From assembly GCF_016924145.1 (NCBI RefSeq), contig NZ_JAFFZO010000002.1:62001-126000 (forward strand): a stretch of DNA of 64,000 nucleotides, read 5' to 3'. Of the stretch, positions 32,709-44,733 are shown piece by piece. The stretch is from Amphritea pacifica (lineage in GTDB: Bacteria > Pseudomonadota > Gammaproteobacteria > Pseudomonadales > Balneatricaceae). Numbering within the stretch: the first letter of the stretch is position 1; every line of letters begins with the position of its first letter. The notes beneath the pieces were generated by a model. The model did not search any database, was not told where the DNA came from, and saw only the letters and a list, made by a program, of their open reading frames with translations. The translations under genes and the position numbers were made by a program.

Positions 32709-33461
32709 ATGGCTGATAAGAAGTGGATGCCTCGTTGGTTTTATCAACTGGCTTCTCCCCGCTGGTGTTATGAAATTACCGGCAAACTGTTACCGTTGTT
32801 TGTCATCGCAGCAATACTGCTGTTAGTAACGGGGACTGTCTGGGCACTGGCGTTTGCGCCTGCCGACTACCAGCAGGGCAATAGCTTCCGGATAATCTAT
32901 ATTCATGTGCCGTCCTCTATTCTGGCGCAGTCATGCTATATGCTGATGGCGGTTGCCGGTGCGATCGGTCTGATCTGGAAAATGAAAGTTGCAGATATGG
33001 TCGCCAAGTGTTGTGCCCCGATTGGCGCATCGATTGCGGTGTTATCTCTGGCAACTGGTGCCATCTGGGGTAAGCCTACCTGGGGCTCCTGGTGGGTCTG
33101 GGATGCCCGACTGACCTCAATGTTGATTCTGTTCTTCCTCTATCTGGGTATTATTGCCCTGAATTCCGCCATCGAGAGTGAGCGCACGGCGGCTCAGTCA
33201 ACTGCGGTACTGGCGCTGGTAGGATTGGTGAATATCCCGATTATCAAATACTCCGTGGACTGGTGGAATACGCTCCACCAGCCTGCCACCTTTAAACTGA
33301 CCGAGCGCCCGGCGATGCCTGCAGAGATGTGGGTGCCGTTGCTGGTGATGGTGATCGGTTTTTACTGTTTCTTTGCTGTAGCGATGATGCTGCGGCTGCG
33401 TAACGAAATTATTCAGCGTGAGCGTCGCAGCAGTTGGGTGCGCGACCTGATAGCTGGTTGA
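32709..33461 (+). CDS. ccmC: Haem handling protein CcmC
   Basis: A 250-residue, six-helix membrane protein with the periplasmic tryptophan-rich WWD motif (WGSWWVWDARLTS, about residues 124-136) that holds haem, flanked by conserved histidines. CcmC loads haem onto CcmE. An ATG follows a 20-base gap after ccmB. Length and topology are normal. Confidence 0.97.
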   Translation: MADKKWMPRWFYQLASPRWCYEITGKLLPLFVIAAILLLVTGTVWALAFAPADYQQGNSFRIIYIHVPSSILAQSCYMLMAVAGAIGLIWKMKVADMVAKCCAPIGASIAVLSLATGAIWGKPTWGSWWVWDARLTSMLILFFLYLGIIALNSAIESERTAAQSTAVLALVGLVNIPIIKYSVDWWNTLHQPATFKLTERPAMPAEMWVPLLVMVIGFYCFFAVAMMLRLRNEIIQRERRSSWVRDLIAG

Positions 33462-33471
33462 GGGTATTATT

Positions 33472-33648
33472 TTGAGTTTTGAATCATTTGCCGAATTTAT
33501 CGATATGGGGGGGCACGGCCTCTATGTCTGGCTCAGTTATGCGATCGCTCTGGTTGTGATTGTAATAAATATTGTCAACCCGCTGATGCACAAGCGTCAC
33601 ATCTTTACAGAACAGGCCCGTCGCCTGCGCAGGGAGAAACAGAGCTAA
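33472..33648 (+). CDS. ccmD: Haem exporter accessory protein CcmD
   Basis: A 58-residue protein starting at TTG 33472 ([20 protein letters not shown]), with one transmembrane helix and a basic C-terminal tail ([19 protein letters not shown]). This is the standard CcmD pattern of a short acidic N-terminus, one helix and a positive tail. CcmD stabilises the CcmABC-CcmE complex. GAGGG lies 7-8 bases upstream. Its TAA overlaps the ccmE ATG by one base. Confidence 0.93.
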   Translation: MSFESFAEFIDMGGHGLYVWLSYAIALVVIVINIVNPLMHKRHIFTEQARRLRREKQS

Positions 33649-34109
33649 TGAATCCGAAACGTAAACAGCGACTTATTATCGTACTTTTCATCGTCTTTGG
33701 TGCCGCGATTGCGGTGGGGCTGGTGATGTATGCCCTGCAGCAGAATATTAACCTGTTTTACTCGCCAACCGATATTGTTGAGCATAAAGCGCCGGAAGGC
33801 ACCCGTATCCGGGCCGGAGGAATGGTGGTTGAGGGGAGCGTGAAACGAGATCCCGAGAGCCTGCAGGTCACCTTTGATATGACCGACTTTGCTAATAAGG
33901 TAACCGTCACCTTCACCGGTATCCTGCCTGACCTTTTCCGCGAAGGGCAAGGAATTGTTGCGCAGGGCGCGATGAACAACCAAGGGGTGTTTGAAGCGGT
34001 TGAAGTGCTGGCCAAGCACGACGAGAACTACATGCCTCCGGAAGTTGCCGAGGCGCTTAAAAAGGCCGGTAAAATGCCTGAACAGATGCGCGCTGCAGGA
34101 GCTGAATAA
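33648..34109 (+). CDS. ccmE: Haem chaperone CcmE
   Basis: A 153-residue protein with an N-terminal membrane anchor (residues 8-30), a beta-barrel periplasmic domain and the haem-binding motif [12 protein letters not shown] with covalent His124 and Tyr128. CcmE carries haem from CcmC to the CcmFH lyase. It overlaps ccmD by 1 base and precedes ccmF by 2 bases. Confidence 0.97.
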   Translation: MNPKRKQRLIIVLFIVFGAAIAVGLVMYALQQNINLFYSPTDIVEHKAPEGTRIRAGGMVVEGSVKRDPESLQVTFDMTDFANKVTVTFTGILPDLFREGQGIVAQGAMNNQGVFEAVEVLAKHDENYMPPEVAEALKKAGKMPEQMRAAGAE

Positions 34110-34111
34110 TT

Positions 34112-36073
34112 ATGATTCCAGAGTTGGGTCAATATGCGCTGATTATGGCGTTGTGTATCTCTTTACTGCTGGCGGTTGTACCGATGGTAGGGGCATCTGT
34201 CGGCAATACCCTGTTGATGAACTATGCCCGGCCGTTGTCGGTAGGGATGTTTTTCTTTCTGGCGATCAGTATTACCTGTCTGGGGTACTCCTTCGTTGTG
34301 GATGACTTTTCGGTGGCTTATGTTGCTACTAACTCAAACACCCTATTGCCCTGGTATTATAAGATAAGTGCGATCTGGGGTGGTCATGAGGGGTCCTTGT
34401 TGCTCTGGGTTGTTATCCTCAGTGGCTGGACGGTGGCGGTTGCCTTTAAAAGCCAGAACCTGCCGGTAGAGATTGTCTCCCGGGTGTTAGCGGTGATGGG
34501 GATCGTGGCTGTGGGATTTATCCTGTTTACTCTGCTGACCTCCAGTCCGTTTGATCGTCACCTGCCGCAGTTTCCTTCCGAAGGTGGCGACCTTAACCCA
34601 CTACTGCAGGATATCGGCCTGATTATTCACCCACCAATGCTGTATATGGGCTACGTAGGGTTTTCGGTTGCTTTTGCCTTTGCGATCGCTGCGCTGCTGA
34701 CCGGACGTCTGGATTCCGCCTGGGCGCGCTGGTCGCGGCCATGGACCAATATTGCCTGGGCGTTTCTGACACTGGGTATCTCGTTAGGTAGTTGGTGGGC
34801 ATACTATGAACTTGGCTGGGGTGGCTGGTGGTTCTGGGATCCGGTTGAAAACGCTTCCTTTATGCCCTGGCTGGTGGGGACTGCACTGGTTCACTCACTG
34901 GCTGTTACTGAAAAACGTGGCGTGTTTAAAAGCTGGACCGTGTTACTGGCGATTTTTGCCTTCTCCCTGAGTCTGCTGGGGACCTTCCTGGTTCGTTCCG
35001 GGGTGCTGACATCGGTACATGCGTTCGCCTCTGACCCGGATCGTGGCTACTTTATTCTGGCGCTGCTGGCGATCACCATTGGCGGCTCTCTGATCCTCTA
35101 TGCGGTTAAAGCGGGGAACGTGAAAAGCGAATCCAGTTTTGCGCTGCTATCGCGGGAATCATTGCTGTTGCTGAACAATATTCTGCTGGTGGTTTCAGCG
35201 ATGATGGTGCTGCTGGGAACAATATACCCACTTATCGTAGATGCGATGGGCTGGGGTAAGATCTCGGTTGGTCCTCCCTACTTTAACTCCCTGTTTATTC
35301 CGCTGATGCTGCTGATTCTGGGGGCTCTGGGCCTGGGTGTCGCTGCGCGCTGGCGGGAAACGTCAGTGGCGTTTCTGTTGAAACAGCTGTGGCTGCCTGC
35401 AGTTATCAGTGTCATTGCCGGTTTGCTGGTGCAGTATCTTTACGCTAAGGAATTTAACCTGACCGTTGCGGGTGTGATGGCGCTGGTGTTCTGGGTAGTC
35501 TTCAGCAGCATCAGGGACTTCTGGAAAAAAGTGGCCGGTCGAAGCAGCGTTAAAGCTGCGGTTTCCGGTATGTCCCGAAGCTACTTTGGTATGATTCTGG
35601 CGCATACCGGTATTGCGGTTGCGGTCGTAGGGGCGCTGATGGTGAGCATCTACAATGAGGAACGTGATCTGCGGATGGCGCCCGGTGATGTGCTGAGCTT
35701 CAGTAACTATCAGTTTGAGTTTTTAGGTGCTCAGAAGAAGCAGGGGCCAAACTACAGCTCAGATATGGGCGTTATCCGGGTGAGTTTTAACGGCAAACTG
35801 TATGGTGAGCTGCGACCGGAAAAACGTTTCTACCCGGCCCGGGGTAATGTGATGACGGAGGCCGATATTGATCCCGGACTGTTCCGCGATCTTTATGTTG
35901 CACTGGGGGAGCCGCTGGAAAACGGCGCATGGGCCGTGCGGGTACAGCATAAACCCTTTGTCCGGTGGCTCTGGCTGGGTGGTCTGCTAATGACTGCCGG
36001 TGGCCTGCTGGCTGCCACAGACCCCCGTTACCGTAAACAGGCCCGGCGGGATGCCGCCCGGGCAGCCGCCTGA
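34112..36073 (+). CDS. ccmF: Cytochrome c haem lyase subunit CcmF
   Basis: A 653-residue polytopic membrane protein with the WWD haem-binding motif GGWWFWDPVENASFMPW (about residues 237-253) and the conserved upstream region AIWGGHEGSLLLWV. CcmF, with CcmH and CcmI, attaches haem to CXXCH apocytochromes. Length matches the family. It is followed by ccmG after 21 bases. Confidence 0.97.
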   Translation: MIPELGQYALIMALCISLLLAVVPMVGASVGNTLLMNYARPLSVGMFFFLAISITCLGYSFVVDDFSVAYVATNSNTLLPWYYKISAIWGGHEGSLLLWVVILSGWTVAVAFKSQNLPVEIVSRVLAVMGIVAVGFILFTLLTSSPFDRHLPQFPSEGGDLNPLLQDIGLIIHPPMLYMGYVGFSVAFAFAIAALLTGRLDSAWARWSRPWTNIAWAFLTLGISLGSWWAYYELGWGGWWFWDPVENASFMPWLVGTALVHSLAVTEKRGVFKSWTVLLAIFAFSLSLLGTFLVRSGVLTSVHAFASDPDRGYFILALLAITIGGSLILYAVKAGNVKSESSFALLSRESLLLLNNILLVVSAMMVLLGTIYPLIVDAMGWGKISVGPPYFNSLFIPLMLLILGALGLGVAARWRETSVAFLLKQLWLPAVISVIAGLLVQYLYAKEFNLTVAGVMALVFWVVFSSIRDFWKKVAGRSSVKAAVSGMSRSYFGMILAHTGIAVAVVGALMVSIYNEERDLRMAPGDVLSFSNYQFEFLGAQKKQGPNYSSDMGVIRVSFNGKLYGELRPEKRFYPARGNVMTEADIDPGLFRDLYVALGEPLENGAWAVRVQHKPFVRWLWLGGLLMTAGGLLAATDPRYRKQARRDAARAAA

Positions 36074-36094
36074 TTAAGTGTTTCGATAGGTATA

Positions 36095-36628
36095 ATGATG
36101 CGTCGATTAATTGTTATTTTGCCGCTGGTTTTGTTTGTCGCTCTGGGGTTGTTTCTCTGGAATGGCATCGGAAAAGACACCAAAACCCTCCCTTCACCGC
36201 TGATCGGTAAGACGGTGCCAGAGTTCAGTCTGTCGGCACTGCTGGACGAGCAGAAAACTATCACGGCAGCTGACCTGAAGGGGCGTCCGGCGTTACTCAA
36301 TGTATGGGCTACCTGGTGCCCGACCTGTAAGCAGGAACATGCCCAGCTAAACCGCATGGCACGCGATGAGGGAGTCACCATCTATGGGGTTAATTACAAG
36401 GACGACCGGGCTAAGGCTAAGATCTGGCTGGATAAGTATATGAACCCCTATGCCCTGAATATCTATGACCCTGACGGTCATCTGGGACTCAATCTGGGGG
36501 TTTATGGCGCGCCGGAAACCTTCCTGCTGGATGCCCAGGGGATCATTCGTTACAAACATGTTGGGGCGATTGACCAGCGTGTTTGGGGTGAGTTGCGGCA
36601 GAAAATGAAGCAGCTGGAGGTGAACTGA
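36095..36628 (+). CDS. ccmG: Thiol:disulfide interchange protein CcmG (DsbE)
   Basis: A 177-residue membrane-anchored thioredoxin-like protein. The anchor is at residues 4-22 and the redox motif is WCPTC (C75, C78). The conserved Pro loop is in GVYGAPETFLLD. CcmG keeps apocytochrome cysteines reduced for haem ligation. Its stop overlaps the ccmH ATG by 1 base. Confidence 0.96.
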   Translation: MMRRLIVILPLVLFVALGLFLWNGIGKDTKTLPSPLIGKTVPEFSLSALLDEQKTITAADLKGRPALLNVWATWCPTCKQEHAQLNRMARDEGVTIYGVNYKDDRAKAKIWLDKYMNPYALNIYDPDGHLGLNLGVYGAPETFLLDAQGIIRYKHVGAIDQRVWGELRQKMKQLEVN

Positions 36629-37101
36629 TGGTTCGTCAGGTTTTGTTAGTGGTTTTACTCAGCTTCAGCAGTTTAGCGAGTGCCGCGATTGATACCTACC
36701 AGTTTAAAGATGATGCGACCCGGGAACGGTTTCAGTCATTATCCACCGAACTACGTTGTCCTAAATGCCAGAACCAGAATATTGCCGATTCTAATTCACC
36801 TATCGCCAAGGATCTGCGGGATGAACTCTACCGGATGCTGGAAAACGGCGCGGATGATGAACAGGTAATCGATTTTATGGTGACCCGTTACGGTGAGTTT
36901 GTACTCTATCGTCCACGGATGTCAGAGCAAACCTATCTGCTTTGGTATGGACCCGCAGCATTATTGTTGATCGGTGTTATCGTGGTTTTACTGATCAGTG
37001 GCAAGCGTAAGAAAACTGAACCGGGCAAACCAGACGGCAATTTAAGCGATGCCGAGAAACAGCGACTCGATCAGATACTCAAACAGGAACAGAATAAATG
37101 A
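36628..37101 (+). CDS. ccmH: Cytochrome c maturation protein CcmH (CcmL-type)
   Basis: A 157-residue protein with a signal peptide (cleavage near residue 20), the redox motif LRCPKCQNQ (C44, C47) and one C-terminal transmembrane helix (near 110-130). This is the short CcmH; the TPR part found fused in E. coli CcmH is encoded separately by the next gene. It overlaps ccmI by 4 bases. Confidence 0.95.
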   Translation: MVRQVLLVVLLSFSSLASAAIDTYQFKDDATRERFQSLSTELRCPKCQNQNIADSNSPIAKDLRDELYRMLENGADDEQVIDFMVTRYGEFVLYRPRMSEQTYLLWYGPAALLLIGVIVVLLISGKRKKTEPGKPDGNLSDAEKQRLDQILKQEQNK

Positions 37102-38351
37102 CGGCGTTATGGTTAGGAATCGCACTGCTATCACTTCTGGCAGTGGCATTTGTTTTAGTGCCGGTTTATCGGGGACGTCAGCTTGAGGATGCTGTCCAGC
37201 CCGATGTTGATCGTCGTGAGCTGAACATCAGTATTTATCAGGAACGTCTTGCAGAGCTGGATGCTGAACGGGCTGCGGGTAGTCTCGATCAGGAAAACTA
37301 TGATTTTCTGAAGCTGGAGCTGGAGCGTAACCTGCTGCAAGATGTTGACGATACGGTTGCCTCTTCCAGTAAGCCAGTACGCATTACCCGCCAGTCGATC
37401 ATTACCGCCTTTCTGCTGGCTGCACTGATACCGGCAATGGGGCTGGCGATTTACAGCCAGTATGGTCGTTCCGGCGATCTCGCCGTAGCAATGAACCGCC
37501 CTGCTGACCCATTTAATGGTCGCAAACCGACCGTTGAAGAAGCGATCACTGCGTTGCAGGAGCGTCTTAAAGAGGAGCCTGAAAATCCCGAGGGCTGGTA
37601 CCTGTTGGCGAATACGTTTATGAGTATGCAGAATTTTTCTGCCGCCGCCGATGGTTATGGCAAGGCTCTCAAATACCTGCCGGAAGATGCCCCCCAATAT
37701 GCCGGGGTTAATGGCCAGTATGCACAGGCGCTGTTTTTCGCGAACAGTGGCAAAATGAATCAGCAGATCCGCAATGAGGTTGATAAAACCCTGTCGCTGG
37801 ACCCGTTTGATGTGACCGCGCTGGGGTTGCTGGGGATCGAATCTTACGAATCTGAGGACTATCGTGCTGCGATGGAGTTCTGGCGTAAAGCGTTGACTAA
37901 CGCCAGTACTGAACAGGCGGATTCGCTGAAATCCGGGATTATCTCTGCCCGGGATAAACTGATTGCCGCAGGGGAAACTGTGCCCGATCTGCCGGAGCTT
38001 GCCGAGGTGAAAATCCAGCTGGCGGTTAGTCTGAGTCCTGAGCTGAAAAGCCGGGTAACGCCAGATATGACGGTGTTTATCTTTGCCCGCCCGGTGGGAG
38101 GCAGAATGCCGCTGGCGGCAAAACGGGTGACCGTTGCTGACCTGCCACTCAACATTGTCCTGGATGACAGTATGGCGATGAGTCCGCAAGCAAAGCTTTC
38201 TGGCGCTGAAACGGTTGAAGTGACTGCGCGGGTATCTGCTTCAGGACAGCCGACTCCGCAGCCTGGAGACTTGAGTGGAACCATTTCTCCTGTTGCTGTT
38301 CATGACCAAGTTGATATATTAGAGCTGTCTATTGATCATATAGTTGAATGA
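37098..38351 (+). CDS. ccmI: Cytochrome c maturation TPR protein CcmI (CycH)
   Basis: A 417-residue protein with two N-terminal transmembrane helices (about 2-20 and 95-115), a leucine-zipper-like loop between them and periplasmic TPR repeats (PENPEGWYLLANTFMSMQNF and following). The C-terminal beta-rich domain is typical of CcmI. It chaperones apocytochromes to CcmFH. It is the last gene of the ccm operon; a 69-base gap follows before zipA. Confidence 0.93.
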   Translation: MTALWLGIALLSLLAVAFVLVPVYRGRQLEDAVQPDVDRRELNISIYQERLAELDAERAAGSLDQENYDFLKLELERNLLQDVDDTVASSSKPVRITRQSIITAFLLAALIPAMGLAIYSQYGRSGDLAVAMNRPADPFNGRKPTVEEAITALQERLKEEPENPEGWYLLANTFMSMQNFSAAADGYGKALKYLPEDAPQYAGVNGQYAQALFFANSGKMNQQIRNEVDKTLSLDPFDVTALGLLGIESYESEDYRAAMEFWRKALTNASTEQADSLKSGIISARDKLIAAGETVPDLPELAEVKIQLAVSLSPELKSRVTPDMTVFIFARPVGGRMPLAAKRVTVADLPLNIVLDDSMAMSPQAKLSGAETVEVTARVSASGQPTPQPGDLSGTISPVAVHDQVDILELSIDHIVE

Positions 38352-38420
38352 TTGACCAAATTCAGGACAATAGAGAATCGGCAGACCGCATTTAAATTAA
38401 AACAAGGGTAATATCTGGCA

Positions 38421-42519
<4,099 letters not shown>

Positions 42520-42532
42520 GGATATCTGACAG

Positions 42533-43120
42533 ATGCACAGTTCGACGTTTTACAGATCAATACCGCTGTACTTGCTGAGTGCTTTTGTGCTGCAGGGCTG
42601 TAGTCAGATGGCTCAGGTGGTACCGGAACGCTTTGTAAAACCGGAAAACCCATTTTGTCTCGGGTTGTATGAGAATAATGACTGGCTTGATGCTGCGGTA
42701 TCGACTGAAAGTCGCTGGGGCTTACCGCTGCATATCGCATTGGCGGAGCTGAATATGCCGGTTGGCACGGAGGCCAGCGAGTATATCGCACCGGTCTCTT
42801 TCGATTGGGAAGAGTATCGTCTGGCCAGTGAAAACTGGTCTGGTACGGTTGCCGATATCACCACTGCGCTGGATTTCCTTGGCTGGCACGCTCAGATGGC
42901 CAGCCGGCGTAACGATCTGAATATGAATCAGGCCGGTAAACTGTACATCGCGTCGAGAATAGGCCATGGCGGGTTATACCGGATCGAATATCATCCCGAT
43001 CCGGTGTTGCAGGCTCAGGCAGAAGCGGTTGATCGGCGGGCGGAACAATACCGGCAAGACCTGAAAAGCTGTCCCCGCATCCGGGAAAGAGCAGACAGCT
43101 TCTTTCGCTGGCCCTGGTGA
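42533..43120 (+). CDS. Lipoprotein with degenerate lytic-transglycosylase-like domain
   Basis: A 195-residue protein with a lipobox (FVLQGC, Cys23). The mature part has W51-LDAA, SRWGLP (60-65), a second block ALDFLGWHA and a terminal GHGGLYR. This order resembles small SLT-type transglycosylase lipoproteins of Pseudomonas (DWYRDA, RWGTP, QES, DFIGWY, HEG.GGY). The stretch expected to hold the catalytic Glu-Ser reads ALAELNMPVG, so the catalytic glutamate seems lost. It may therefore be a non-catalytic wall-binding protein. The resemblance is recalled, not searched. Confidence 0.6.
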   Translation: MHSSTFYRSIPLYLLSAFVLQGCSQMAQVVPERFVKPENPFCLGLYENNDWLDAAVSTESRWGLPLHIALAELNMPVGTEASEYIAPVSFDWEEYRLASENWSGTVADITTALDFLGWHAQMASRRNDLNMNQAGKLYIASRIGHGGLYRIEYHPDPVLQAQAEAVDRRAEQYRQDLKSCPRIRERADSFFRWPW

Positions 43121-43123
43121 ACG

Positions 43124-43336
43124 ATGATTATCCCCTGGGAACAGCTTCAGCCAGACACGCTGACAAGCCTTATAAAGGAGTTTGTCACCCGTGACGGTAC
43201 GGACTATGGCTTTAAGGAAACAACCACCGAGACGCGCATAGAGCAGGTTAGAGCTAAACTGAAACAGGGGGAAGCGGTTGTACTGTTCAGCCAGAGTACA
43301 GGCCAGTGCAATATAGTTGCCCGTAATAGTTTGTAG
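43124..43336 (+). CDS. UPF0270 (YheU) family protein
   Basis: A 70-residue protein with the YheU pattern MIIPWEQLQPDTLTSLIKEF, then VTRDGTDYGFKE, and a C-terminal GEAVVLFSQSTGQCNIV. Full family length is present. No function is established for this small conserved gammaproteobacterial protein. It lies 3 bases after the lipoprotein gene and 17 bases before a DUF4126 gene. Confidence 0.88.
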   Translation: MIIPWEQLQPDTLTSLIKEFVTRDGTDYGFKETTTETRIEQVRAKLKQGEAVVLFSQSTGQCNIVARNSL

Positions 43337-43353
43337 TAGACCGGGGTGTTGTT

Positions 43354-44031
43354 ATGGATCAGTTGGAACAGATTACAGCGCTGATAGCGCTGACCATGGG
43401 GGTTGGCTGGGCCAGCGGTATTAATCTCTATGCGACCATTCTGATGCTGGGGCTGATGGCCAATACCGGCAATCTGCAACTGCCCGCTGGGCTGGAAATT
43501 GTTGCTGACCCCATGGTGTTGATGGCTGCAGGGTTTATGTATTGTGTAGAGTTTTTTGCCGATAAAGTGCCCGGCGTCGATACCGGTTGGGATACTCTGC
43601 ATACCTTTATCCGGATCCCCGCGGGTGCGGCACTGGCGGCTGGCGCCGTGGGTGATATGAATGAAGCGGTTATACTGGCTGCCGCACTTGTCGGTGGTTC
43701 ACTCTCGGCTACCAGTCATGCCCTGAAAGCTGGGGGGCGGGTGATGATTAATACATCACCGGAACCGGTGACGAACTGGACTGCATCCATTACGGAAGAT
43801 CTGGCAGTATTTGGCGGGTTGTGGACAGCACTTAACTATCCGGTGGCATTTCTGATCGGCCTGGTGCTGTTTATCGCACTGGTGGTCTGGTTGCTGCCAA
43901 AAATCTGGCGGGGTGTGAAGAAGCTATTTGCCTTTCTGGCCGGGCTGTTTGGCTCCCGGGATGACGATATTCGCTACCCGGAGGATAACAGCAACGCTCT
44001 GCCCCATCAGCATGGCAGATATAAAAACTAA
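43354..44031 (+). CDS. DUF4126 family membrane protein
   Basis: A 225-residue protein with several hydrophobic segments and the DUF4126 features GWASGINLYATILMLGLMAN, VEFFADKVPGVDTGWDTLHT and GGSLSATSHALKAGGRVMIN. A C-terminal pair of helices is followed by a charged tail. Function is unknown; membrane location is predicted. The gene ends 7 bases before the converging CBS-domain gene. Confidence 0.85.
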   Translation: MDQLEQITALIALTMGVGWASGINLYATILMLGLMANTGNLQLPAGLEIVADPMVLMAAGFMYCVEFFADKVPGVDTGWDTLHTFIRIPAGAALAAGAVGDMNEAVILAAALVGGSLSATSHALKAGGRVMINTSPEPVTNWTASITEDLAVFGGLWTALNYPVAFLIGLVLFIALVVWLLPKIWRGVKKLFAFLAGLFGSRDDDIRYPEDNSNALPHQHGRYKN

Positions 44032-44038
44032 GGCTGGT

Positions 44039-44698
44039 TTAGCGGCTGTCCAGCCATTCATTATTAATCAGTGATTGCAGCAGATCCGTGCGGGTGATGA
44101 TCCCCACCAGATTACCATTCTCCTGAACAATGGGGATGCAACTTAGCTGGTGTTCCACGCAGCTGACCGCCAGTTGGCGGATATTGGTATCGGGCGTTGC
44201 TGTAATAACCTGTCGGGTGTAGCACTGCTCAATGGTGTCTTCAATGGTATGTGACTGGGCTCCCTGATAACTCAGGTACTGCAGCAGTAGCTTTTCTGTC
44301 ACGGTTCCCATGAGTCTGCCAGCCCCTGAGAGAACCAACAGATGGCTGATATCAAACTGTTTCATCTTATACAGGGCTGACTGAATCTTGCTGCCCTGTA
44401 ACACTGCCTGAACCGGGTGCGACATAATCAGCGATGCGGGAATATAGGAGCGGGGCTGTTCCTGAGCGCTGCCGCCGGTCTGAGTATAAAGCGTGGCGGC
44501 TTTACGAGCGTTGCCTTTGGCTGGTGGCCCATATTCATGGTGCTGAATCTGGTCCACATGATCTTTCTCATGATCTTTTTCGACCCCCGCCTCTGCGGTA
44601 TGGGGAGACGCAGCCAGTTGCTCTACCCCACGGGGGGTAAACATCGATTTAACCGGTGTCTGGATACGATAACCCTGATCGTAAATTACCAATGCCAT
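44039..44698 (-). CDS. CBS-domain pair protein
   Basis: A 219-residue protein. The N-terminal ~85 residues are polar, charged and probably disordered (His/Glu/Lys-rich around 40-60). Two CBS motifs follow: IMSHPVQAVLQGSKIQSALY with HLLVLSGAGRLMGTVTE, and VITATPDTNIRQLAVSCVEH with IPIVQENGNLVGIITRTDLL. CBS pairs bind adenine nucleotides and regulate attached or partner proteins, but no effector domain is present here. It is transcribed away from mnmC on the same strand, 35 bases downstream of it. Confidence 0.85.
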   Translation of the reverse strand: MALVIYDQGYRIQTPVKSMFTPRGVEQLAASPHTAEAGVEKDHEKDHVDQIQHHEYGPPAKGNARKAATLYTQTGGSAQEQPRSYIPASLIMSHPVQAVLQGSKIQSALYKMKQFDISHLLVLSGAGRLMGTVTEKLLLQYLSYQGAQSHTIEDTIEQCYTRQVITATPDTNIRQLAVSCVEHQLSCIPIVQENGNLVGIITRTDLLQSLINNEWLDSR

Positions 44699-44733
44699 AA
44701 CTGTAGTGCGCTACTCTGAGTGAACGATAGAGA

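Noticed and set aside
33527-33533. Runs of seven G in ccmD and similarly in ccmB and flhB
   Set aside because: Seven-base G runs occur several times in core genes of this window and are not distinctive. Only the runs of 8-10 were reported.
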